The notes under the pieces are model-generated. The model was not told the origin of the DNA. It saw only the letters and a program-made list of their open reading frames with translations, and made no database searches. Positions 44,344-53,677 of a stretch of DNA of 64,000 nt are shown here, one piece after another. The DNA comes from Rhynchopus sp. YZ270_cl-10 (Eukaryota; Euglenozoa; Diplonemea; Diplonemida; Diplonemidae): assembly GCA_964035575.1 (NCBI GenBank), contig OZ037836.1:1054001-1118000 (forward strand), in the 5' to 3' direction. Numbering within the stretch: position 1 is the first letter of the stretch; the number at the start of each line of letters is the position of its first letter. The position numbers and the translations under genes are program-made.

Positions 44344-44896
44344 TACACGGTGCGGTAGTCAGCAAAATGACAACCTAAATGACAACCTCAATGACATGTC
44401 ATAATTATGACAACCCTATAGGTTGTCAGTGACAACCTAGGGGTTGTCAAATGACAACCTGAGGTTGTCAAATGACAACCTATAGGTTGTCATTTGACAA
44501 CCTTATGCATGTGAAATGCCTTGCAACAGCCATTTTTATTGGAAATGTGGGAGGTTGGGGGGTTGGGAGGTTGGTGGTTACCTGTTTGATTGTTGATTGT
44601 TGAATGTCCATGCACTGTAAAAATTTATTTAAAAAAAAAGGAGGAGATGGGGGGGGTGATTTCTGTTTTTGTTGATTTCATGATGATTTGGGTCCCTCAC
44701 CCCCTTTGTAAAAATCCCGCCCATACACATATGCAGGGGTCAAGTGACTGACGTGCCTGACTAGTGCCATTGAACACTCTCTTCGGAGTCCTCCTTGTTT
44801 GCCTCTGTGTCACTGGCCTCAGCAAGAGTCTCCTCAGGATCCTCAGGAGCCTCCTCAGGAACTTCGTCCTCCCCAAACACGGACATCCATGATGCC
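44344..44896. repeat. Left terminal inverted repeat of the 4-kb transposon
   Basis: This matches the complement of about 47787-48300, with a few small indels. It includes five or six GACAACC/GGTTGTC palindromes at 44372-44505 and the 3' end of the 310-residue gene. Confidence 0.85.
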
Positions 44897-45693
44897 CCGT
44901 CCATTTTCACAGAGAGTGCGTTGGGGGCCCCCACGGGTATGTCCACACGAGTAATTCCCACCTGCACCATCACGGAAGTCTCCCTCGTCGAATCAAGGGA
45001 CAGAGTGCTGGGGACATCATACGTACCGTCGACCACCCCGATGCTGGCCCCGATGGCAAGGCGCTCCCGCTTCAACGCAAAGCTCAGCTTGTGACCCTGC
45101 AGCGTCGGGTCGGTGCAAAACACGGTGCAACCGTTTTCAATAAAAATTCGGTGCACTTTTCCACCCGGTGTCATCTTTTCCCCCATCACCGTGATGATAG
45201 GCCATACGGAAGCGCGGGGGCCTCTTTTGATGACCCCCTTGGCCGCCGCTGTCCCTGTTCCCTCGTTGACAATGGACGTGTACAAGCACGCCATGTCCAT
45301 GTCCCCCAGCGACGCCCCTTCCCGAACTACAAGCGCCAGACGCTTGTACGCCTCCGTCTTCTTTGCGGCGTCCGATATCCCAGGCAACTTCCGCAGCACG
45401 AGTCCGCCAAACACAGTCTCCTTCACTGCCCCTCCGTTCCCTGAGATGCGGAGGCTGTACACACCTTTGGCAGCATCAGCCTCTGCCCTGTTCTTCGCCT
45501 GTGTGATGGCAAATTTTTTGCCAAGTTCAGCTGCCACTGAGCCATCATTGGACTTGAAGTCCACCTTGAAACATTTCGAAATCAAGGCCCTCAGTGCAGG
45601 GTGACTTAAGGGGGTTGCACCGGCGGGGTTCTTCGCTTTGTACACATAAACAGTACAAAAGTCGTTTGCAATCGTCGTCTGCTTGCTTGTCAT
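44761..45693 (-). CDS. Hypothetical 310-residue transposon protein
   Basis: The ATG at 45693 (MTSKQTTIANDFCTVYVYKA) opens a frame ending TAG at 44761. The body has mixed beta-like segments (VYSLRISGNGGAVKETVFGG, PIITVMGEKMTPGGKVHRIF, VMVQVGITRVDIPVG). The tail is very acidic (EDEVPEEAPEDPEETLAEAS). No signal peptide or membrane segment, and no family recognised. Its 3' end lies in the terminal inverted repeat, so the C-terminal coding sequence also exists at the other end of the element. It is downstream of the second gene on the same strand, 228 bp apart. Codons are G/C-ending, and the frame is clean, which suggests recent activity. A DNA-binding or accessory role is only a guess. Confidence 0.75.
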   Translation of the reverse strand: MTSKQTTIANDFCTVYVYKAKNPAGATPLSHPALRALISKCFKVDFKSNDGSVAAELGKKFAITQAKNRAEADAAKGVYSLRISGNGGAVKETVFGGLVLRKLPGISDAAKKTEAYKRLALVVREGASLGDMDMACLYTSIVNEGTGTAAAKGVIKRGPRASVWPIITVMGEKMTPGGKVHRIFIENGCTVFCTDPTLQGHKLSFALKRERLAIGASIGVVDGTYDVPSTLSLDSTRETSVMVQVGITRVDIPVGAPNALSVKMDGASWMSVFGEDEVPEEAPEDPEETLAEASDTEANKEDSEESVQWH

Positions 45694-45920
45694 GATATGA
45701 TGTGGTGTGGTTTTTGGATCCTGGAAAGAGGGTGCGACTAATGGGATTGCGATGGAACAAAAACGAGTGCTATGGGGGGGGGGGAGGGGGATTCATTCCT
45801 TTGTATAGATTCGCGGTAAACAAACAAACAAACAAACAAACAAATAGTGGAGCACATTCTAGAGTGGCAACACTGAACAAACAAAAAATACAACAACAAC
45901 AACAAAATGTAAACAGGCTA

Positions 45921-47763
45921 CTACTCTCCGTGCATGTTGTACATATGATTTTCTACGGCTCTCGGTGAGGAAAACACGTCCATACAAATGGGACAATGTT
46001 TCTTGGAAATATCCTCTGAGTGATTACACAAAAGATGCTGGCTAAAACCTCGCTTGGAAACATTGCGTTCGCATATGGGGCATTCCTGCCTGCATGCACA
46101 AGTAATTGAAGGGCGGTGATTTGCGTCGTAGTGACAATAGAGCTTGTGCGCGGTATTGAAATTTGTTTGTGTTCCAAGTCTGGTACAGATGGTGCATATA
46201 TAGCCTTCGCCCGCATCCTCTGATTCTGATTCTGGTTCTGGTTCTGATTTGCTTTCCACAACAGGGGGTACCCTCCATGATGGCTCCTTACACACGCAAA
46301 TCTTCTTCACCCTACCCTCATCATCAGGGTTGGACAAGAATTTTTGCCCCCACCCTGTTCGGCGTTTTATGTGTTTTCCCAGTCCAGCACGTTGCAGTCG
46401 CTGCACCAAGTTAGTGCACGCGGTTTTCCAAGTCTCATCTACTACTGTTATGCATTTGCACAGCCACAACGTATCAAACTCCCAAAGTGCGGGAAGCGCG
46501 TCCGTTAGGGGGCCCAGTGGTGACATTAGTTTCAATTTCGAATGCCAAGAAATCGCGTTCCATTGTATTTGGGGAGGTGCATGCCGTCCAACGCTTCCTC
46601 TCCCCATTGGCATGCTCGAACAGTTCGTCCGACACGGTCACTCTGTGTGCGTCTTCTTCATCGAACCAATGTTCGACTGAGTGCATGTACGTGCTTTTCG
46701 TAACCCCTGGATTCGCCCATTCAAGCAAATACACGGTAAGGTGGTAACACAGTAATGCGAACAAGTAATCTTTTGCGTATGGCCTCGACTCGTTCGGGTT
46801 TGGGTTTGGTGTGTGGAAGAACCTCACTGGTATGTCACTATACCGAAAGTAGTAAAGGCCCTGCATGGCCTGGCACAATATTAGTTTGCTCCCCTCATTT
46901 TCCTGAATGAGGCTGCGTAGGATAGTTCGTGACTGCGTGCCTGTCATATTGCCGTCCTGCTTACCAAGGATCTTTGTTTCTACGTCGCGGGCACCCGGTA
47001 TGGTTTTAATGAGCAAACGCATCACCCCCTTGGTATCATGCAGCATCGGAGTTAGCGTGTAACAAGGTTGCTCGAATCGCCCGGCAATGCTGCACTCGAA
47101 TCCACAGGCGTCCATTTCTTGAAGGCTCAAGCGGGTGCAGTTGTGCAGGGCAGACAATCTGTCGTCCAGGTCGGTCGCACAGAACGCACTTCTATGTCCC
47201 CCGGGGCCGACACCTTTGAAGAGACTTGCCAACTCGGCATGATCTCCCCCGATTTTGTAGTACAGGAGGGAAAATTCGAAGCCTCCCTTCCTGAGGATGC
47301 GCTCTTGAACGTTTGAGAGCTGTGGCAGAAAGGTAAAAACCCACCAGTCGTGGAAGGTGGATTTTTTTTTGTCAGCGACCGTCAAAAAGTTTGTCGCTTC
47401 AAGCCCGTTCGTCGCAGCAACTGCAAGCCTCTTCCGTGCAAGTTGGGACCTGAAGGCACTGTACGGTGAATACCCATCCCACGTGATGATAATGGTCGGG
47501 AAGTCACCGCCCAGTCGCAGGGGGAAATACTTCAGAAGCAAAGAGAGCGATTTCTGCACATCACCTACCTGAGCCTCTGCCTTATCCTTAAACGGCTTCT
47601 CCCGCTGCTGCAACGTCTTGTACGCTAGGCCCATTGACGCCCCGGTCTCAGCTTTCACCAATTTTCCGATCTCTTCGCAGTCACGCATCGACAGTCCTAG
47701 CTGGACTCTGTTGCGACCTATGATGTTCCCCACCACCCGCACTGTTTCATGATCAATTCCCAT
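45921..47763 (-). CDS. Putative transposase with C-terminal C2H2 zinc fingers (two overlapping frames)
   Basis: I place the start at the ATG at 47763 (MGIDHETVRVVGNIIGRNRV), because sequence upstream of about 47787 belongs to the inverted repeat. The first frame runs to 46474 and contains TIIITWDGYSPYSAFRSQLA and YKIGGDHAELASLFKG, whose acidic residues would suit an RNase H-like catalytic core. The second frame (to 45921) overlaps the first at about 46474-46613. It carries an acidic linker and three finger-like motifs, the last two being CPICERNVSKRGFSQHLLCNH and HCPICMDVFSSPRAVENHM. The last fits C-x2-C-x12-H-x4-H. The frame change may be an intron, a recoding site or a mutation. Superfamily assignment is open. 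Confidence 0.6.
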
Positions 47764-47786
47764 TATTATTTTTTTTTTTTGTCCTG

Positions 47787-48300
47787 TCATGGATGTCCGT
47801 GTTTGGGGAGGACGAAGTTCCTGAGGAGGCTCTTGCTGAGGCCAGTGACACAGAGGCAACCAAAGAGGACTCCGAAGAGAGTGTTCAATGGCACTAGTCA
47901 GACACGTCAGTCACTTGACTCCTGCATATGTGTATGGGCGGGATTTTTACAAAGGGGGTGAGGGACCCAAATCATCATGAAATCAACAAAAACAGAAATC
48001 ACCCCCCCATCTCCTCCTTTTTTTTTAAATAAATTTTTACAGTGCAGAGACAGCAAACAACAATCAACAATCAAACAGGTAACCACCAACCTCCCACATT
48101 TCCAATAAAAATGGCTGTTGCAAGGCATTTCACATGCATAAGGTTGTCAAATGACAACCTATAGGTTGTCATTTGACAACCTCAGGTTGTCATTTGACAA
48201 CCCCTAGGTTGTCACTGACAACCTAGGGGTTGTCTCGCACCGAGGGTTGTCCTTTGACATGTCCTTGAGGTTGTCATTTTGATGACTACCGCACCGTGTA
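47787..48300. repeat. Right terminal inverted repeat of the 4-kb transposon
   Basis: This is the complement of the left arm and contains a second, promoterless copy of the 310-residue protein's C-terminal coding sequence. Confidence 0.85.
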
Positions 48301-49212
48301 CTAGGACTTTTTGATCGATTTTTTTTTCTTTTGAAAGATTTTGAACCGATCTTTCAAATGAAGCCATTTTCGAAAACCGAAAAAACAGGTGCGCAGCCGG
48401 AATAATTTTTTTCTTCAAAAATTTCAGAAAAAAATATCAGCTCCCCTCAATTTTCCATTTTCCATTTTTCTCATTTTATTTCGATTTCTGCTCCATTTGA
48501 AAGATCTGCTCAAAATCTTTCAATTGCGGCCAGGTACGATCAAAAATATGCATCGGATCTCATTTTACCTATGGGAGAGAAGATCCTAGCAAATCGAAAA
48601 AACCGGTCGTGGTCCATAAAGGGTTAGTGAATAATAAGTGGGAGAGTAAATAATACCCGTGAAGTAAATCATAAGTGGAGGCAAATAATATCCATGGGGG
48701 TTTAATACAGTACCGACCCTCCCCCGTGAAATTGTCCCCTGGGGGGAAAAGTGAGGGGGGGGCAACATCTCGTACGGCAAAAGGGGGGGGAAATTTCTCG
48801 TACTGTAGGGGGTGGCCGTTTTGGTGTGAAGAAGGGAGAGCAAAGGTTGTCCCCGCGACTCCCTTGAAATTGTCCGTGGCGGCAAAATACCGGTTTTTTT
48901 GGGGGGGGGACAATTTCACGGGGGAGGGTCGGTACATTTTTTTTTTTTGTTGGGGAACCTATAGGGTCTGTACTCGATGTTGGCCGAAGCCTTTGTACTA
49001 CGGAAGGAATAGAGCTTTTTTTTTTTTTTTTGTAGTTTCGACAATCACCTGTCCGAGGACGGGTTCTGTGCACAAAGTCGCCCGAAGGCTAATGAATTTC
49101 AAAATTTCAAACAAAAAAACAAAAATCCCTCTTTTTTTAGAAAAATTGTTGGAATAGTGTAGTTGCCACATGTGCAAGCTAAGAGAGCCGAAATAAAAAA
49201 ATAAAAGGATAC
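48301..49212. other. No gene; small MITE and structured repeat halves
   Basis: Contains the MITE at 48713-48932 and two partial copies of the structured repeat (48950-49015 and 49033-49095). Nothing protein-like. Confidence 0.5.
48713..48932. mobile_element. 220-bp MITE with TA target duplication
   Basis: Inverted ends CCGACCCTCCCCCGTGAAAT (about 27 bp in all) are flanked by TA (48711-48712, 48933-48934). No coding capacity. Confidence 0.75.
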
Positions 49213-49326
49213 GGGTGAATTTTTTTTGCCCCCCCACGTTTCAAACCGCGAAACATTTTTTTTTGGCAAAGACAATTTTCAGCTGAAAACAGTGTTTCCC
49301 ACGGTGAGATTTTGGGGTGAGAAATC

Positions 49327-50059
49327 CAGGGCGTTCGCCCCGGGGCGAAAAATATTTTTTTTCGTTAAAAAAATCTTTTCCTGAAAAAATGACATTTTAT
49401 TTCGCCCCAGGGCTTCGCCCCACCGGGGCGAAACCCTGTATAAATAAATAAATAAATAAAAAAAAAAAGGGGGGAAAAAAAAAATGAGAGAGAGATTTCT
49501 CCCCCCCAACCTGTCGACCCCCCCGGAGGGGGGGTCGCAGAGGGGGTGTCCACTGTACTCAAAATCATCCGCAAACCCGCCTGCCGTGAAAGTAAGTTTC
49601 CCCAGCACTCCCGCTCGCTCCTCAATCCTGCAGTCTGCTGAAGGTGTCCCGTACCCCCTGTTATAGAAGGTGTCACTACTCGTGTCAACTCTACCTTCAA
49701 CGGCAGAGAGACGTTTTAGTTGATTGAAAATAATCAAACTAAGGATGAAGTCTCATATGACAGATGCCTCTCTCTTGTACATCTGTTTGATTAAACAGCA
49801 CAAAGAGACCCTCAGTGAGGGGGGGATTGATGAAATTCTCCATCGTTTTGCTGGTTTTAGTGCTGGGGAAGGGATCACGCGCAAATCGCAATTTTTTTTC
49901 GACCACTCAGTACCGGGGATTCACCCCCACGAACTAGCTTCTCTCCGGCGGGAAAATTTTTTTTGACCTATTTTAAGCACTAGTAAAAAAGCAAAAATTT
50001 CGGGTTTTTTGGCATTTCGCCACGATCAGGAAAAAACGATGGCGATAGCGAACGCCCTG
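49327..50059. mobile_element. hAT-like element nested in the autonomous hAT, TSD GAGAAATC
   Basis: The ends are CAGGGCGTTCGCC and the near-inverse GCGAACGCCCTG. GAGAAATC is duplicated exactly (49319-49326, 50060-50067). The derivative at 29120-29140 shows the uninterrupted sequence. The element lies upstream of the transposase gene and may disturb its promoter. Confidence 0.92.
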
Positions 50060-50189
50060 GAGAAATCTCACAAAAAAAAAAAAAAAAAAAAAGTGAGGTG
50101 AGAAATCTCACCTGCAGGAAAAAAAAAAAAAAAAAAAAAAGAGGGGGAAAAAAAAAAAAAAAAAAAAAAAGTTCCCGGGGTAGGGTGGG

Positions 50190-50262
50190 GTAGGGGGCGT
50201 AGCCCCCTACCCCACCCTACCCCACCCTACCCCACCCTACCCCACCCTACCCCACCCTACCC
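50190..50262. repeat. Decamer array CCCACCCTAC, about 7 copies
   Basis: This follows the foldback GGGGTAGGGGGCGTAGCCCC, so the array and its complement can pair. It lies 130 bp upstream of the transposase start. Confidence 0.9.
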
Positions 50263-50389
50263 CCCTCACTTTTCTTTCTTTGTTGGGGTGATCTCAGCAG
50301 TTTCCCCCCTAAAAAAAGACTCCCAAATCCCAGAAACACCAGTCTCATCGTAAACCCTTGCACTTTTGTTACCTTCTAAAACCCCGCAA

Positions 50390-53077
50390 ATGAGCAATGC
50401 GGAATGGATGCGCCCAACGAAGAGAATTCGTCGCGATTACGGGGCGTGGCGTAAAACAGAAATCGAGGAGCAGGCGGAGATGCGGGGGATCGGAAAGGGG
50501 AATGGGAAATCGTACCTCAGCAACCCGAAGCTGCTCGAGGCCTGCAAAAAGTACGACGAGCGGAAGGCAGCCGCAATGCGTTCCGCTGAAACAACCGCGG
50601 CGCTCTCGCTGGCGCCGGAAGGGTCGACCTTGACCCAGACGCCGATTTCGGCGCCCCTCCCTGTCCCGGGCCTGAAGAAGCGGGCCGCCAAGCGGGAGCG
50701 GGAGTCGTACACGGTGGGGGAAATGCCTGCCGAAGCGCCCACCCCCCAAGTCTACCTTGAGGTAGACCCGAGGAGGGTGGACAGCGAGGAGAGGGAGAGC
50801 GACAGCGAGGAGGAACACGCCCGCTGCCAGCTGAAGAGGGTGGTTGTTCCTCCCGTGCTCCCCGACCCCGACACCAACCGCGTCCCTGACACCGACACCG
50901 ACACGACCATGGCAGCCCCCGCCGCAGTACCGCATGTGGACGTGGATGAGGAATCAGAGGGAAGTGCGGATGAAGGCGAAACGGGGGGTGAAGCTACTGC
51001 CTTGGGAATGAAAGCTGCGACCCTGAAGCGGTACATGTCGGAGTACCCGTGGTTGGTCGTCGGAGGCGGAGAGGCGCGCTGCAAAATTTGCAACCAGACC
51101 TTCCTGAATAAGGCTAGGTTCAAGGACCAGGTGTCTGGACATGCTGACCGGAAGAAGCACAAGGTTGCACAGGAGAAGATAGGTGTGGAGGTGCTGAAGA
51201 GCCTCCGGGACAACCCCGCCCAGCGCAAGGTGAATAGCTTCGCCCGAGCGCAGTTTTGCAAACTTATACAAACAATCTACTTCCTCGCAAGAAGCGGCGT
51301 AGCTTACACCGACAACACCTCTTCCTTTTTGACATTTTTTTCCTCTATCCTGTCAGATGCGGATATGCAGGACTACCTGACACACGATACCAACTACATC
51401 TCGCACACAGGCATAGCTGATATCTTGCGTTGCTTGCGCGAGGTTTTCATGGAGGATATCAGCGCAGAGGCGAAGGCCTCCCCTTACTTTGGTATTTCGG
51501 CTGACTGCAGCAAGGATGTCTCAAGGGTACAGCAGCTCGTTGTTGTTTTGAGATACCTGGTGAATGCGAAAGTGAAAGAACAACTCGTGCACATCGGGGA
51601 GCTGAAGGATACCACTGGCACCGGCTATGCAGACAAGATCGAGAAGGTGCTCGAAGATCTTGGTGTGGACAAGACCCGCTTGGCCGGAGTTGCGTTTGAT
51701 GGCGCTGCGGCGATGCGCAGTGAGTTGCGGGGGGCGCAGCAGCAGATTCGTACTAGGTGCAATGCAAATGCACTGTTTGTTTGGTGTTGCGCGCACAGTT
51801 TGAATCTATCATGCCTCGATTCTAAGGAAGGGAACATCCTCAAGGTCTTCACTGTACTCAACTGGCTCTGGGTGTACTTCTCTGCTTCCGCCTCCAGAGA
51901 AGATGTCCTGGACGATCTGCTGTCCGTGCCCGGGATGAAGGAGACCGAACAGGAAAACCGCAAAAAACTGGTGAGGCCCGGGGAGACACGGTGGCTGAGC
52001 ACGGGGAGGGCAACGCAGGTCGTAGTTAGCCAGTACAAGGCTATCTGCGCCGCGTTGACAAAAATATCCGCAACGGATATTGAGGGGACTTCAATACTAA
52101 ATGCCATAGTATTCCCCGAGTTCTACGCAGGACTCCTCCTCGTGCACGACGTTCTCCAAGAGTTGAACGTCCTCAGCACCACCCTCCAAAGCCGCAGTAC
52201 ATCAGTTTTTAACGTGTGCACCTCCATCGACGTCGCCATCTCCAACATTGCCACCATCGACACGCACCCCGCGCTGAGCCCCACCTACAGCACGTGGATC
52301 GCCTCTTTTGCTAACCAGACGAACAGATATCTGCATGAAAGTAACTTTGAAAAGTTTCATTCAGAAACCTCGCACCCCTACCTCAAAAACCTCTCCACGT
52401 CATTAACCGACCGGTTCGCTAATGTCAATACAGTACGACTCTTCTCTATTTTTGATGGGACACGGCTCAGGGAAGAGGGGTATGGAGATAAGCAAATAAA
52501 GCAGTTGGTTGAGTTGTTTGCTGACTATAAGCAGTTATCGTACCGCAAGTATGCGATCACCGGCGAGCTGTGCCCGAGTAGACCCGTCTACCACAAAACC
52601 GAGTTCTCGACTGTGACCAAGGTTGGTGTACCTCTCCTGCAGATTGACATTAATCATTTTACTGCGGAACAGAAGGAGGCGTTAGGGGAGCTGGGTTGCA
52701 GGCAAGCATCGGCACTTAGGGAGTGGGTTGGTATGCGACGGGTATTCTGTCAATTGCAGGGTGACATTACCGAAGGTGACGTACAGTATTTTCTTAACAC
52801 TGAGCACGGTGACAGCTACCCCACGATTAAGCAGTTGTTTCAGTTGGGACAGTGTTTGCCTGTGACAAGTGTTGAGGATGAGCGTCTCTTCTCTTTGCTG
52901 AAGCGGATAAAGACAGACCTGAGAAACAGGCTCTCTGATGAAAACCTGTTTGCCATCATGCTTTGTTCCTTGTCGGATCATGGGGACATTCTCCCCGAAG
53001 GAATTTTAGAGCGCGTGATTACAAAATTTAATGCGATAAGGCCCCGTACTCTGTTCATCAAAGCAGTGGCTGCGTGA
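50390..53077 (+). CDS. hAT-superfamily transposase, 895 residues
   Basis: I choose the ATG at 50390 (MSNAEWMRPTKRIRRDYGAW); the frame extends a little further up but without ATG. Order: basic N-terminus, long charged low-complexity region (about residues 60-215), a BED/TTF-like zinc finger (ARCKICNQTFLNKARF, then HADRKKH; about 225-265), a DDE-type core with FGISADCSKD, VAFDGAAAMRSELRG and the signature WCCAHSLNLSC, and the C-terminal hAT dimerisation region (YPTIKQLFQLGQCLPVTSVE followed by ERLFSLLKRI, RNRLSDENL). These match zinc-finger-MYM/DUF4371-type hAT transposases of typical length. It would cut and rejoin the element and probably also moves the derivative at 28444-29160. The frame is unbroken. 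Expression and activity are not shown. Confidence 0.93.
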   Translation: MSNAEWMRPTKRIRRDYGAWRKTEIEEQAEMRGIGKGNGKSYLSNPKLLEACKKYDERKAAAMRSAETTAALSLAPEGSTLTQTPISAPLPVPGLKKRAAKRERESYTVGEMPAEAPTPQVYLEVDPRRVDSEERESDSEEEHARCQLKRVVVPPVLPDPDTNRVPDTDTDTTMAAPAAVPHVDVDEESEGSADEGETGGEATALGMKAATLKRYMSEYPWLVVGGGEARCKICNQTFLNKARFKDQVSGHADRKKHKVAQEKIGVEVLKSLRDNPAQRKVNSFARAQFCKLIQTIYFLARSGVAYTDNTSSFLTFFSSILSDADMQDYLTHDTNYISHTGIADILRCLREVFMEDISAEAKASPYFGISADCSKDVSRVQQLVVVLRYLVNAKVKEQLVHIGELKDTTGTGYADKIEKVLEDLGVDKTRLAGVAFDGAAAMRSELRGAQQQIRTRCNANALFVWCCAHSLNLSCLDSKEGNILKVFTVLNWLWVYFSASASREDVLDDLLSVPGMKETEQENRKKLVRPGETRWLSTGRATQVVVSQYKAICAALTKISATDIEGTSILNAIVFPEFYAGLLLVHDVLQELNVLSTTLQSRSTSVFNVCTSIDVAISNIATIDTHPALSPTYSTWIASFANQTNRYLHESNFEKFHSETSHPYLKNLSTSLTDRFANVNTVRLFSIFDGTRLREEGYGDKQIKQLVELFADYKQLSYRKYAITGELCPSRPVYHKTEFSTVTKVGVPLLQIDINHFTAEQKEALGELGCRQASALREWVGMRRVFCQLQGDITEGDVQYFLNTEHGDSYPTIKQLFQLGQCLPVTSVEDERLFSLLKRIKTDLRNRLSDENLFAIMLCSLSDHGDILPEGILERVITKFNAIRPRTLFIKAVAA

Positions 53078-53677
53078 CAAGGATAAGGTGGTCGCGGACG
53101 AGGTTTGGTCGTGATTGTGTTTTATGCGGGCACTGTTGCCCTTCCCCCCTTTGTTATTTTACCCACCCCAACCTTTGTGTGTAGCAACACCGGTATAGTT
53201 CCCTGTTTCCTTTTTACCCTCACCCCTCCCATTAGATACATGTGTGTAATCCCCCTGTTGTCAATTCCCTATTGTATTCCAAATCTTCCCCCTCACAGAC
53301 GTAACAAGCGTTTTACCTGTGGGCACAGTAAAACCACACAAACTGGACAGTCTATTTTCTCCCCTGCCTCTCCCGTGTTAGTGTTGAAAAAGGAAAAAAA
53401 AAAAGACAACTGTTTTGTGGGACACCGGGCGCGAAATTCTCACATTCCGCCGGAGGCCCCCAACTTGAGCTAAGGTGGGGACCCGGGCGCGCGAAGCGCG
53501 CCCGGGCTCGCCACACCTATACAAAAACCCGCAAAACCACAAAATCTCACCTATTTTCAGAGTTAGGTGAGATGCTGGGAAACACTGGCTGAAAAAAAAA
53601 AAAATTTTTTTTTCCCCCTGACAGGGCCTGTGCTCGAAAAAAAAATTTTTTTTTTCTGTGGGTGAAAAAGACATGTC

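Larger units (their letters stand above)
44344..48300. mobile_element. 4-kb TIR transposon with two genes, superfamily not recognised
   Basis: Inverted repeats of about 510-550 bp (44344 to about 44896; about 47787-48300) begin TACACGGTGCGGTAGTCA. If TA is the target duplication, the TIR begins CACGGTGCGG. The outer 200 bp of each arm consists of tandem short palindromes of the form GACAACCT-AGGTTGTC spaced by AAATG. The arms include the last 40 or so codons of the downstream gene. Two minus-strand genes lie inside. The flank just right of 48300 (CTAGGACTTTTTGA) resembles 43726-43740. Confidence 0.85.
49290..53587 (+). mobile_element. Apparently complete autonomous hAT transposon, TSD GCTGAAAA
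   Basis: The ends are CAGTGTTTCCCACGGTGAGA and ...TCTCACC...GCTGGGAAACACTG. GCTGAAAA is duplicated at 49282-49289 and 53588-53595. Subterminal hairpins GGTGAGATTTCTCACC (left) and CCCGGGCGCGC/TT (right, about 53490) match those of the derivative at 28444-29160. A second hAT-like element sits inside its left end. Confidence 0.93.

Noticed and set aside
44372-44505. CRISPR-like array of GGTTGTC repeats
   Set aside because: The repeats are short palindromes without uniform unique spacers, mirrored in the opposite TIR, in a eukaryotic transposon; not a CRISPR.
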